This document shows, one piece after another, positions 31,085-40,072 of a DNA stretch of 56,624 bases. The DNA is taken from positions 1 to 56,624 of the forward strand of contig CAJTOE010000001.1 in the NCBI GenBank assembly GCA_910577805.1, written 5' to 3'. The first letter of the stretch is position 1. Each line of letters opens with the position of its first letter. Under the pieces are notes generated by a model. The model did no database searches. It saw nothing but the letters and a program-made list of their open reading frames with translations, and was not told the DNA's origin. The translations under genes were made by a program, and so were the position numbers. The DNA comes from an uncultured Oscillospiraceae bacterium. Lineage in GTDB: Bacteria > Bacillota > Clostridia > Oscillospirales > Oscillospiraceae.

Positions 31085-31444
31085 ATGGCAGAAAAATTAT
31101 TCGACTCGGAACTGAAGGTGATGGGCGTTCTCTGGCGGGAGGGCGACACCACCGCAAAGCACATCGCCGACGTCCTCATCGAGCAGGTGGGCTGGAACCG
31201 GAACACGACCTATACGCTCATCAAGCGCTGTATGAAAAAGGGGGCCATCGCCCGGAAAGAACCCCATTTCATGTGCCATGCGCTGGTGGAAAAGGAGGCT
31301 GTCCAGGAGGCGGAGACCAACGAGCTGATTGACCGCATCTACGACGGTTCGGAGGACAAGTTATTCGCCGCTCTGCTGGGCCGCAAGAAGCTCTCCGCAG
31401 AGCAGATCGGCCGCTTGAAGGACATTGTGGGAGAGCTGGAGTGA
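31085..31444 (+). CDS. BlaI/MecI/CopY-family repressor
   Basis: The 119-aa winged-helix protein begins MAEKLFDSELKVMGVLWREG and contains TTAKHIADVLIEQVGWNRNTTYTLIKRCMKKGAIARKE, the recognition helix region of BlaI. The C-terminal helices (residues 75-119) provide dimerisation and the site that the partner protease would cleave. It precedes the M56 sensor gene by ten bases and has a palindromic operator upstream. Confidence 0.95.
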   Translation: MAEKLFDSELKVMGVLWREGDTTAKHIADVLIEQVGWNRNTTYTLIKRCMKKGAIARKEPHFMCHALVEKEAVQEAETNELIDRIYDGSEDKLFAALLGRKKLSAEQIGRLKDIVGELE

Positions 31445-31454
31445 GGAGGTCACT

Positions 31455-34400
31455 ATGAATCTGCTGCAAATGAGTTTTACCGGGGGCGTTCTGATCACCG
31501 TTATCACCATCCTGCGTGCGGCAGCCCTCAGCCGTCTGCCCAAAAAGGCGTTCTTGGCTCTGTGGGCGGTGGTGCTGGTCCGGCTGCTGGTCCCCTTCTC
31601 CCTGCCGTCTGTATTCAGCGTGTATACCTACGTAGAACCCGCCCCCATCCCCGCGCCGGTGCAGGTACAGCCCATCCGGCAGCCCGTACAGCCCTCCACG
31701 CTGCTCCCCGCCGGAGAGACTGCCGGAGAACCTCCTGTCCCCGCGCCGGAGCCGGAGCAGACACCTCTGAATATTCCCCTGCAAGCCGTGGTCTGGGGCG
31801 CGGGAGCCGGAGCGTGCTTCCTGTATTTCGCCCTGTCCTATTGGCGGTGCCGCCGGGAGTTCCAGACTTCTTTGCCGGTGGAGGGCACGTCCCTCTCCGT
31901 GGGCGGCGCACGGCGGAGCATCTCCCTGCGGCAGTCGGACCGCATCTCCGCGCCGCTGACCTATGGGGTGCTTCATCCTGTTATCCTGATGCCAAAAAAT
32001 ACGAACTGGAATGACAAAGCGACCCTGCAATATGTACTGGCCCACGAATTGGTCCATATCCGGCGGTTCGACGCGGCCACCAAGCTGGTGCTGGCCGGAG
32101 CATTGTGCATCCACTGGTTCAACCCGCTGGTGTGGGTGATGTACCTGCTGGCCAACCGGGACCTGGAGCTGTCCTGCGACGAGGAAGTCGTGCGGCAGTT
32201 CGGCCTGAACGCCCGGCGGGCCTACGCCATGACCCTGATCGGCATGGAGGAACAGAAAAGCGGACTTTCGGGGCTGTACAGCTACTTCAACAAAAACGCC
32301 ATGGAAGAAAGGATTACAGCCATTATGAAAACAAAAAAATTGACTATATCGGCGGTCTGTGCCGCGCTGGCCCTGATTATCGGGATCACAGCGGCCTTCG
32401 CCACCTCAGCTATGCCCGGCAATCAGCCGGACGAAACCGCCATCCCCGGCTTCACCCAGGAGGAGAGCGCGACACTCATGTCCATCTGGTGCGACGGCGA
32501 TGAAGAACTGACCGTGGCCCAGTACCGGGACAAGATGCTGAAGCTCCGGGACGACCCGGCGGCGGAAGCCCTGTTCCAGCGGCTGGACGCGGCCCTGAGT
32601 GACCACAGCCTGGACGATGCCAGAAAAGACAACCAGGCCCTCCATGAATTTTTGATGTTCTACACGGACCTGTGCAAGCCTCTGCTGTTCGGCGACAGCT
32701 ATACCTTTCAGTTCACCCATTATGGCTCCGCCAACGGGGACGCAGTCTCCAGCTCCCCCTGGCTGGAGTGTGAGAATCAACTCACGGTATTAAAACCGGA
32801 ACGTTTAACCGTTCGGACGTATAACGACGCCCGCCTGGACATTTTCGACTCCCTTGGCCGGGTCTGGGACGGGACCATACAGACCATCGAAGCTGTTGAG
32901 CTGGAATGCCAGCGGCTGATGGAAAAGTGGAGCAACGAAATGATGACCGCCTCAGTCTACGCGGTGGTCCGCGAGGGCTGGGAGGAGGACTCGCTGGGGG
33001 ACATTACCCAAAACTGGAACCAGCTTCTGGCCCCCTACCTCCCCTTCGGCCTGCGCTTTGAGCTGGACCCCAGGGCCGCGCTGGAGGGCAGCGGCCTGCG
33101 CATGACCTACCAGGGCTATGTAGTCCGGGGCATCGTGGATGGCAAAATCTGGATCACCGAAACGGCGGGCAGCACCCACTTCAACCCCGATTCCATTGAG
33201 CTGTTCGCCGTCCGGGACGCGGAAGGAAATTTGACCGGTCTGCGGCTCCCCACGGAAGAGGAGAACAGCCAGTACTGGAACAAGCGGGCTTGGACCAGCT
33301 TCAGCAAGAGCCTGAGCAGTCAGTGGTATGAGGGCCGACAAACGGTCCCCGGCACAAAGGAAGATTACGAAACGTTATTCAGCTCCGTGAAAATTACAGG
33401 ATATAAAGATCTGTCCCTGAAGGAGTTCAACGAACTGGTGCTGAACTGGGGCAACAAGTATTTCAACGCCTATGAGAGTATTACGGAGGACACCGCCCGG
33501 AGCGAATTCCCCATGGAGCTGTCCGAAGAGGAGCTGGAGTTTTTGCGGCTGACCATGCCCCTGTCCCAGGAGGAAAACTACCGGATGATTCAGAGCATCA
33601 AAACCGGCAGTCCGGCAGAGGACCCCTGTGTGTCCGCAGAGCAGCTGGACCGTGACGACGGGGAATGGGCCTGGTGCCATTTGTGGTATCAGTTTTCCTA
33701 CCATGTGGCGGACAAGAACACTATGACCGTGGCGGAGCGGGACCGCCAGGTAAACGGCTTCATGGGGGAGGTCAGGAATTTCTTCCAAAAGACGGATTTT
33801 GATGCGCTGTTGCAGTTAAACGAAACCGATGTAGTGGAAAAAATGCAGGAATTTGCCAAGAAGTACAGCGGCAAGCAGCTGACCATCGCTGTAGATGAGA
33901 ATCTGGTGCAGTTTGAGTCCATGGACGAGCGGGACACCCATGTTTCGGCGGAGAATACCGCCATCCGATTGGTCCAGGCGGCCGCAGAGGCCATCCGGCA
34001 GACCGGCGATGAGGCCATTGCTGCGGAGCTGCTTGGCGCGAACTATGCGCAGGGGCTTTTGTGGCTGGACTATGACGAAAACTGGGAAGTGTCCTCCGAC
34101 GGACCGTACCGCTTGACCGCCCAGGGCGTCCCGTATGCAGAGCCGAATACGGTGCGGGTCGCAATGGAGCGGGAGGACGGCAGCACATTGTATGAGGAGA
34201 TCGTGACCTGGGAAACGAAACCCACCCAGCCGGAAACCGTTCCACCGGAGACTACCCAGCCGGAAACCGACGAAATGATTCCCGCCCGCGGACGGGGCGG
34301 CGGGCCGACCGGTCCCTGGACCAGCGGGTATATCCGCAAATCGGAGCTGGAGCTTATTTTAAACGATTTGGACGACCCGAAAAGCTCTGGAGACGGCCAG

Positions 34401-34565
34401 ATTACACTGTACAGCGAGGACGGAATCGTTAACGGCACTTTTTATGTCAAAAAAGAGGAAAAACGCGGTTCTGCAAATATGAAGACTGCCCCTACCATAT
34501 TATCAAGGGCTGGGATTGAACATACTGCTTTTCCCATAAAACCCTCCCCCTCCACAAAATCTTAA
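31455..34565 (+). CDS. BlaR1-like M56 metallopeptidase sensor with a very large outer domain
   Basis: The 1036-aa protein starts MNLLQMSFTGGVLITVITIL with GAGGAGG upstream. Membrane segments lie at about 8-22, 32-50, 112-128 and 210-230, and a fifth at 297-316 (TISAVCAALALIIGITAAF). The zinc site is LAHELVHIRRFD (HELVH 197-201) with CDEEVV at 241-246 as third ligand. Residues 317-1036 should be outside the cell, far larger than the penicillin-binding domain of BlaR1, and lack SxxK/KTG motifs that I can see. A Pro/Thr linker (TQPETVPPETTQPET) precedes the last 90 residues. Signal unknown. Confidence 0.88.
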   Translation: MNLLQMSFTGGVLITVITILRAAALSRLPKKAFLALWAVVLVRLLVPFSLPSVFSVYTYVEPAPIPAPVQVQPIRQPVQPSTLLPAGETAGEPPVPAPEPEQTPLNIPLQAVVWGAGAGACFLYFALSYWRCRREFQTSLPVEGTSLSVGGARRSISLRQSDRISAPLTYGVLHPVILMPKNTNWNDKATLQYVLAHELVHIRRFDAATKLVLAGALCIHWFNPLVWVMYLLANRDLELSCDEEVVRQFGLNARRAYAMTLIGMEEQKSGLSGLYSYFNKNAMEERITAIMKTKKLTISAVCAALALIIGITAAFATSAMPGNQPDETAIPGFTQEESATLMSIWCDGDEELTVAQYRDKMLKLRDDPAAEALFQRLDAALSDHSLDDARKDNQALHEFLMFYTDLCKPLLFGDSYTFQFTHYGSANGDAVSSSPWLECENQLTVLKPERLTVRTYNDARLDIFDSLGRVWDGTIQTIEAVELECQRLMEKWSNEMMTASVYAVVREGWEEDSLGDITQNWNQLLAPYLPFGLRFELDPRAALEGSGLRMTYQGYVVRGIVDGKIWITETAGSTHFNPDSIELFAVRDAEGNLTGLRLPTEEENSQYWNKRAWTSFSKSLSSQWYEGRQTVPGTKEDYETLFSSVKITGYKDLSLKEFNELVLNWGNKYFNAYESITEDTARSEFPMELSEEELEFLRLTMPLSQEENYRMIQSIKTGSPAEDPCVSAEQLDRDDGEWAWCHLWYQFSYHVADKNTMTVAERDRQVNGFMGEVRNFFQKTDFDALLQLNETDVVEKMQEFAKKYSGKQLTIAVDENLVQFESMDERDTHVSAENTAIRLVQAAAEAIRQTGDEAIAAELLGANYAQGLLWLDYDENWEVSSDGPYRLTAQGVPYAEPNTVRVAMEREDGSTLYEEIVTWETKPTQPETVPPETTQPETDEMIPARGRGGGPTGPWTSGYIRKSELELILNDLDDPKSSGDGQITLYSEDGIVNGTFYVKKEEKRGSANMKTAPTILSRAGIEHTAFPIKPSPSTKS

Positions 34566-34587
34566 CATTTCTTACCCGCCTGAAGAA

Positions 34588-34616
34588 TTGACTTTTGCCG
34601 CAAAACAAGCTAAAAT
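34588..34616 (+). promoter_or_regulatory. Promoter of the SLH repeat-protein gene
   Basis: TTGACT (34588-34593), 17-base spacer, TAAAAT (34611-34616). Confidence 0.7.
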
Positions 34617-34679
34617 AGACCTCACTACATCCCCGGAGCGCGGGGCGTTCCGGGGAGGATCTAAAGGAGTACAACGAGT

Positions 34680-37600
34680 ATGAGGTCAAGCATGAAAAAA
34701 GCCGCCGCGCTGGCCTTAAGCGCATGTCTGCTGGTGGGAAGCGCCCAGGCCGTGAAGGCTTCCGACTTCAGTGACCTGAAAAGCAATCACTGGGCCTATT
34801 CCTACATTGACAAGGCCGCTGGGGACGGTCTGGTCTCCGGCATGGGCAACGGAAAGTTCGGCCCGGAGGAAAAGCTCTCCAACGCCCAGTTCATCACCAT
34901 GGTCTGCAATCTGCTGTACGAGGACAACGTGAAAAGCTTCCCCTCCGGCAGCGGTGCAAACTGGTGGCTCCCGTACTTAAACGCCGCCCAGAGCGTGGGC
35001 ATTCTGAATAATACGACCATTGCCTCGGAGCGCTCCGCCGCCGGGACCTGGACCGCCAAAATGGCCAACGCAGAGATCAACCGCTACGATATGGCCCAGA
35101 TTATGATGAACGTAGCCAAGGAGGAGGACTGGACTCCCGCTACCAGCAGCCAGATCTCCACCGCCCAGAGCCAGATCGCCGACTGGAGCAGCATTCCCAG
35201 CAAGTACCAGAACGCCGTGGCCTCCGCCTACGCCAAAAAATACCTGTCCGGCATGGACAACAAGGGGACCTTCCTGGGCACCGCCACCATGAACCGTGCC
35301 CAGGGCGCGGTGGTGCTGTGCAAGCTCTCCGACGAGAACGAGAGCGAGCAGACCCCCACCTATACCAATACGACCAATCTGGTCAACGGCAAAACGCCCA
35401 CCGCCGCCAACGTCTCCGCCGCCCTGCACGCCCTGCGGCTGGAGTACCCCCAGGGGGACAAGTGGAACATGAACAAGGCCTATGAGTCCGGCCAGCTGGG
35501 CACCAGCATCGGCAGCGAGGCCTTCGCCAACCTCCTCAGCGACCGGGTGTTCGGCAACCTCAAGGCCACCCGGCACACCAACTCCGCCGCCCTGAAGGTA
35601 GGCGACATCGTGCATATGTCCAAAACCGGCCTGTACGGCGTGGTCACCGACGTGGATGACGAGATGTTCGACTATGTGGGGTGCAGCGAGACCGGCTCGG
35701 TCACCTGGCGGGGCACGGCCTGGCTGAGTGACCTGACCTCCCGCGACAGCATCACCACCCGGTACGGCTCCACCACCGTGGACAACGCCCTGGCAAACGG
35801 CCTGGCCCCCACGGAGAGCAACGTCTCCAAGGCGCTGTGGAACCTGAACAGCAGCTACTACGACGGGAGCCTGTGGAGCGCCAACGACCGGTACACCTCT
35901 AAAGTCCTAGGCACCGGCTACGGCAGCCGGGGTCTGTCCTACTACTTCAGCGACGAGGTCTTTGGGGACCTGAAGGCCGTGGAGCATTACCGGCCCAACG
36001 ACCTGCGGGTCGGCGACGTGTTCCGCATGGGCAACCAGAACGACGACACCGCCTATGGCATCGTCGTGGAGGTGAACAAGACCCAGGGGACCTTCCGGTA
36101 TGCCAACGTGTACAACAACACGGTGCGCTGGGACAACAGCGCCAAGCTCACCGACCTGAACGGCTACCCCATCTACAGCCGCTATCCCAACACCACCCCG
36201 TCCACCAACACCAGCGGCAAGCTGACCAACAACACCGACGCTACGGAGCCGAACGTGCGCAGTCTGATTTCCACGCTCCAGTCCCGCTACCCCGCCAACA
36301 GCTACGACTGGCGGACCAACACCGCCTTTACCACCAGCGGGAACCGGCTCCAGTACCGCTCCAGCGTGCTGGGCACCGCCTACGACAGTCAGGCTCTGGC
36401 CTACTACCTCAGCGACCAGATTTTCGGCAACCTGAATTACAGCCGCTACACCAACAACGGCCAGTACAATTTGCGCGTGGGCGATGTCGTGATTTTCGAC
36501 AACAATAACAACGCCGGTCTGGTCACCAGCGTGTCGAGCAACAACAGCTTTACTTATACCACCCTCTATTACAGCACCGGCACCTGGTACACCGCCACCG
36601 CCAACTGGAACCAGTCGGGCAATCTGTCCAACTACACCAGCGGCAGCGTGTCTATCTACAGCCGCTATCCCTCCTACAACAACGGCACCGGGAACTATAA
36701 CAACGCCGCCAGCGGCACTCTGGTGAACGGCACCCAGCCCACCGAGGCCAACGTGGGCACCGCCCTGAGCAACTTCCAGCGCAGCAGCAGCTACCCCTCC
36801 AACGGCTTCTGGGGCTCCAATTACAGCTACCGGTCCAATATCCTGGGCAGCAGCTCCACCCCCAGTCAGGCCCTGGCCTACCGCATGAGCGATGAGGTGT
36901 TCGGGAACCTGCCGGTGACCTCCTACAGCAGCCTCTACAGCTACACCCCCCGCACCGGCGACGTCGTCCGGTTCAACAACGGGGATTACGGAATTCTTAC
37001 CGGCAGCTACTCCAACGGCGGCTTTACTTACCTGACCCTGGATTCCCTGGGCTACGCCCGGAGCAATTCCTGGACCAACAGCAGCCTGAACCCCTCCATT
37101 ACCTCCATCCAGACCCGCTACCCCACCGGGAACAACTCCGGCAACGGAAATTATAACAATGCCGCCAGCGGCACTCTGGTGAATGGCACCCAGCCCAACG
37201 AGGCCAATGTGAACACGGCTCTGAGCAACTTCCAGCGCAGCAATAACTACCCCGCCAACGGCTACTTCGGACCCAACTACAGCTACCGGTCCAACGTGCT
37301 GGGCAGCGGCTCCACCCCCAGTCAGGCCATGGCCTACCGCGTCAGCGACGAGGTGTTCGGCAATCTGCCGGTGACCTCCTACAGCAACACCTATAATTAC
37401 CTCCCCCGCACTGGCGACGTGGTCCGGTTCAACGACGGGACCTCCGGTATTCTCACCAACAGCTATTCCAACGGCGGATTCAATTATCTGGCCCTGGACG
37501 GCCAGGGCTACGCCCGGAACAACACCTGGAGCAATACCGGCTTCTATCCCACCATCACCTCCGTCCAGACCCGCTACCCCTCCAATACCAACGTCAGCGG

Positions 37601-38039
37601 GACGACTCTGGCTAACGGCCTGCCCGCCACGGAGAGCAACATCCGCAGTGTGCTGACAAGCCAGCTGGGCAGCTCCTATTTCTACGACGGTTATAATTGG
37701 AACCAGAGCCTGAATTATAACTATGTCTCCAATGCCTTTGGCGGCGGTACCTCCAGCACGGCCCGGTCCTTCGCCCACTACATCAGCGACCAGATTTTCG
37801 GGCAGAACCGGAACTACGCCACCCGCCAGACCAACCCCAACAACCTGAAGGTGGGCGACATGATCGAAACCAGCTCCCTGTACGACCTGTCCTATCAGAT
37901 CGTCACCGACGTCAACCACAACAACAATCTTTACAGCTACGCCTTTGTGGACAACGCGGGCTATGTCCGGTGGAACGGTCAGTCGGCCTCCATCAGCTCC
38001 CTGAACAACAATTACACCACCATCTGGACCCGCTACTAA
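34680..38039 (+). CDS. Giant SLH-anchored surface protein with six tandem modules
   Basis: The 1119-aa protein has a signal peptide (MRSSMKKAAALALSACLLVG) and AAAGGAG ten bases upstream. Residues 28-220 hold SLH domains (FSDLKSNHWAYSYIDKAAGDGLVSG and two more), for wall-polymer attachment. Residues 233-1119 are six modules of about 130-150 residues, each with NG-x-x-PTE-x-NV at the start, SD-x-VFGNL in the middle, L-x-VGDVV-x-F, and a closing x-x-RYP. The LRVGDVVRF-N-GI pattern recalls NlpC/P60 or CHAP folds, but conserved Cys/His pairs are absent, so the modules are probably binding rather than catalytic. Asn/Ser/Tyr/Thr content is high. It is monocistronic. Confidence 0.9.
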   Translation: MRSSMKKAAALALSACLLVGSAQAVKASDFSDLKSNHWAYSYIDKAAGDGLVSGMGNGKFGPEEKLSNAQFITMVCNLLYEDNVKSFPSGSGANWWLPYLNAAQSVGILNNTTIASERSAAGTWTAKMANAEINRYDMAQIMMNVAKEEDWTPATSSQISTAQSQIADWSSIPSKYQNAVASAYAKKYLSGMDNKGTFLGTATMNRAQGAVVLCKLSDENESEQTPTYTNTTNLVNGKTPTAANVSAALHALRLEYPQGDKWNMNKAYESGQLGTSIGSEAFANLLSDRVFGNLKATRHTNSAALKVGDIVHMSKTGLYGVVTDVDDEMFDYVGCSETGSVTWRGTAWLSDLTSRDSITTRYGSTTVDNALANGLAPTESNVSKALWNLNSSYYDGSLWSANDRYTSKVLGTGYGSRGLSYYFSDEVFGDLKAVEHYRPNDLRVGDVFRMGNQNDDTAYGIVVEVNKTQGTFRYANVYNNTVRWDNSAKLTDLNGYPIYSRYPNTTPSTNTSGKLTNNTDATEPNVRSLISTLQSRYPANSYDWRTNTAFTTSGNRLQYRSSVLGTAYDSQALAYYLSDQIFGNLNYSRYTNNGQYNLRVGDVVIFDNNNNAGLVTSVSSNNSFTYTTLYYSTGTWYTATANWNQSGNLSNYTSGSVSIYSRYPSYNNGTGNYNNAASGTLVNGTQPTEANVGTALSNFQRSSSYPSNGFWGSNYSYRSNILGSSSTPSQALAYRMSDEVFGNLPVTSYSSLYSYTPRTGDVVRFNNGDYGILTGSYSNGGFTYLTLDSLGYARSNSWTNSSLNPSITSIQTRYPTGNNSGNGNYNNAASGTLVNGTQPNEANVNTALSNFQRSNNYPANGYFGPNYSYRSNVLGSGSTPSQAMAYRVSDEVFGNLPVTSYSNTYNYLPRTGDVVRFNDGTSGILTNSYSNGGFNYLALDGQGYARNNTWSNTGFYPTITSVQTRYPSNTNVSGTTLANGLPATESNIRSVLTSQLGSSYFYDGYNWNQSLNYNYVSNAFGGGTSSTARSFAHYISDQIFGQNRNYATRQTNPNNLKVGDMIETSSLYDLSYQIVTDVNHNNNLYSYAFVDNAGYVRWNGQSASISSLNNNYTTIWTRY
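35376..38036 (+). repeat. Six-fold internal coding repeat
   Basis: Modules span residues 233-362, 369-502, 513-663, 679-814, 831-966 and 976-1119. Modules four and five are closest, sharing the NYNNAASGTLVNGTQP linker 456 bases apart with near-identical DNA, which indicates recent duplication. Confidence 0.88.
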
Positions 38040-38043
38040 GCCA

Positions 38044-38088
38044 AAACGGGACCGCCGGTCAAGCACTGACTGGCGGTCCCGTTTTTTT
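38044..38088 (+). terminator. Terminator of the SLH repeat-protein gene
   Basis: AAACGGGACCGCC (38044-38056) and GGCGGTCCCGTTT (38072-38084) form a perfect 13-bp stem followed by TTTT. Confidence 0.92.
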
Positions 38089-38109
38089 GCAATTGAATCG
38101 AAGAAAGCC

Positions 38110-38322
38110 TTAACTGCGCTGCTCCACCGGGTCCTTGTCCCGGAACAGCAGGGAGATACACCACACAGCGGACAGACCCACCAGCGTGTAGATCACCCGG
38201 CTGATCATGCTGCCAGAGCCGCCGCAGGCAAAGGCTACCAGGTCGAATTTGAACAGGCCCACACTGCCCCAGTTGAGTCCTCCGATGATAAGCAGGGTCA
38301 GGGCGATCTTGTCCATTACCAT
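38110..38322 (-). CDS. DUF378 membrane protein
   Basis: The 70-aa protein has two membrane segments: IALTLLIIGGLNWGSVGLF at 6-24 with the DUF378 signature GGLNWG, and VIYTLVGLSAVWCISLLF at 43-60. GGAGG lies nine bases before the ATG. Function unknown. Confidence 0.92.
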   Translation of the reverse strand: MVMDKIALTLLIIGGLNWGSVGLFKFDLVAFACGGSGSMISRVIYTLVGLSAVWCISLLFRDKDPVEQRS

Positions 38323-38373
38323 ATCGGATCACCTCCTTGGAAAATGGGATTCCGATTGGTAGTATACCCGGAC

Positions 38374-38769
38374 TCAGCCCAAATTATCCGGCCCGAAGCC
38401 GTGGGGGAGCAGGTCCCGCAGTGCAGCCTGGGCAAACTGCCCGTCTCCCCGGACGGCCAGCACCAGCAGATCCGGCGCGAATTCGTAGAGCATCTGCCGG
38501 CAGGCTCCGCAGGGCCAGCAGTAGTCCGGACCTTTTCCGGCAATGGCCAGCGTCGTAAAGCCGGAGGTACAGCCCTCACTGACCGCCTTGACCAGGGCGG
38601 TGCGCTCGGCGCAGATGGTGGAGCCGTAGGCGGCGTTTTCTACGTTGCAGCCGGTGAAGACCCGGCCGTCCCCGCAGAGCAGGGCCGCGCCTACGGGAAA
38701 ATGGGAGTAGGGTATGTAGGAAAATTTCTGCATCTCAACGGCTTTTTGAATCAACTCTTGATCTGTCAT
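38374..38769 (-). CDS. cdd: Cytidine deaminase
   Basis: Cdd converts cytidine and deoxycytidine to uridine forms, a salvage step. The 131-aa protein has the zinc site GCNVENAAYGSTICAERTAL (C-x-E with catalytic Glu in CAE) and WPCGACRQMLYEF (C-x2-C). AAAGGAG precedes MTDQELIQKAVEMQKFSYIP. It is 46 bases downstream of the radical SAM gene. Confidence 0.96.
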   Translation of the reverse strand: MTDQELIQKAVEMQKFSYIPYSHFPVGAALLCGDGRVFTGCNVENAAYGSTICAERTALVKAVSEGCTSGFTTLAIAGKGPDYCWPCGACRQMLYEFAPDLLVLAVRGDGQFAQAALRDLLPHGFGPDNLG

Positions 38770-38815
38770 GGGAAACGCTCCTTTCTGGTTTTGTGTTGTT
38801 TGGGTTTTCACCCCC

Positions 38816-39580
38816 CTACGAATCAAAGCTCCGGTCATAAGCGTCAATCAGCTCCAGAATACTCTGCTGCTTTAAATTTCCATGGAGCAGGTCTCCGTTG
38901 GGGGAAATACTGAGCGTATGAATGTCCTTGGGGTCCTGCTCGTAGGGGTCGTCCGGGGGCGGGTTTTCGGCGAAATAAGCGGCAAGATATTTTTTTGCAT
39001 TTCCGCCGGGGAAAATAAGATTGCCCCTGGAGGGTCCAATGCCCATGGCCTGAAATTCGTCCAAAATCTCCCATGTCCGGCGGTTGTAAGGGTTTTCGTC
39101 CGACGGATGGACCAGCCACGCGGGATGGGTGGAGATGGAAACATGCTCCTGCTTCATGCACGCCGCAAATTCCCGGACTGGCTCCAGGGGGATGGTCTCC
39201 TGGTGAAACGCGTCCACGGAGAGCAGGACATTGACTGCGCCACTCAGGGCCAGCCGGTGTGCGGTGTCCCGTATTTGAGTGGGATTTTGCGTAAAAAACC
39301 CGTTGGTGATAAGGTCCCGTCTGGGGATGCCGGCCCGCTTCCCGGCCTCCAGGATATGGCAGACTGTATCCGGATAGAGCAGCGGTTCTCCGCCGAACAC
39401 CATCAGGGATGTAAGCTGGTAACGCTGGGACAGCTCTGTCACCGCTCCGGCGGCCAGAGCGCCGTCCAGATGCTCTCCGCTGGCGGGGTGGTCCCCCTCG
39501 GAGCAGTGCTTGCAGCGCCCGGTACAGGCCAGCGTCACCACGAACTCGATGCGGTCCAGATTGGAAAAACAGGTGTACAC
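38816..39580 (-). CDS. Radical SAM protein
   Basis: The 254-aa protein begins at GTG ((M)YTCFSNLDRIEFVVTLACTG) with AGGGAG eight bases upstream. The [4Fe-4S] motif is CTGRCKHC (C-x3-C-x2-C), followed by LMVFGGEPLLYPDTV, the SAM-binding GGEP. SVDAFHQETIPLEPV resembles radical SAM enzymes that modify or guide peptides or process cofactors. There is no SPASM domain. The substrate cannot be inferred. Confidence 0.88.
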   Translation of the reverse strand: MYTCFSNLDRIEFVVTLACTGRCKHCSEGDHPASGEHLDGALAAGAVTELSQRYQLTSLMVFGGEPLLYPDTVCHILEAGKRAGIPRRDLITNGFFTQNPTQIRDTAHRLALSGAVNVLLSVDAFHQETIPLEPVREFAACMKQEHVSISTHPAWLVHPSDENPYNRRTWEILDEFQAMGIGPSRGNLIFPGGNAKKYLAAYFAENPPPDDPYEQDPKDIHTLSISPNGDLLHGNLKQQSILELIDAYDRSFDS

Positions 39581-39687
39581 AGTGCCCTCTCCCTTGGGTA
39601 GATTTTGAAATGCTTTTGTTCATTGTACCATAGGGAGAGAGAGGGCGCAAGGGGAGACGGCAAAACCACCGTCCCCCCGCCGCCTTT

Positions 39688-39873
39688 TTACATCCCGATT
39701 GCGTCGGTGAAATTGTCCACCGCCTGGGTCACATGCTTCGCGGCCTTATGGGCGCACCGCCGCATCTCCCGGCGGGAGGGCGCCATGGTCATGCCCAAAA
39801 CGGCTCCCGCCAGCAGACCGGTGGTCATACCGCAGACAAATTTTCCCGCTCCCCAGGATTCCTCGTGCATCAT
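39688..39873 (-). CDS. Small YtxH-like protein with one membrane segment
   Basis: The 61-aa protein reads MMHEESWGAGKFVCGMTTGL then a Gly/Ala-rich helix (LAGAVLGMTMAP) and a basic, amphipathic tail (RREMRRCAHKAAKHVTQAVD). This is the usual build of YtxH-type stress proteins. AGGAGG is eight bases before the chosen ATG; two neighbouring in-frame ATGs are possible. Confidence 0.7.
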   Translation of the reverse strand: MMHEESWGAGKFVCGMTTGLLAGAVLGMTMAPSRREMRRCAHKAAKHVTQAVDNFTDAIGM

Positions 39874-40004
39874 AATCATAGCCTCCTTTTTCGCGCTCAG
39901 AGCGCATAGTGGTATTCTTCCCGAAATGGCGGGTTCCATTCTGAAAGCGGCTGGCAGGACTTGGGGGATTCACCCTCATCCCGCAGAAAATGCAGAAAAA
40001 TACA

Positions 40005-40033
40005 TTGCTAAATCCCATTATTTCCGCTATAAT
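40005..40033 (+). promoter_or_regulatory. Promoter of pyrC
   Basis: TTGCTA (40005-40010), 17-base spacer, TATAAT (40028-40033). The leader is short (about 35 bases), so there is no room for a PyrR attenuator between promoter and gene. Confidence 0.7.
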
Positions 40034-40072
40034 CAAAATGATATTTTATGTCTATTTCCGGAGGATTTTTTT

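Noticed and set aside
35907..38066. 719-aa minus-strand ORF opposite the SLH repeat gene
   Set aside because: Val/Gly-rich translation that mirrors the six repeats on the other strand; no family features.
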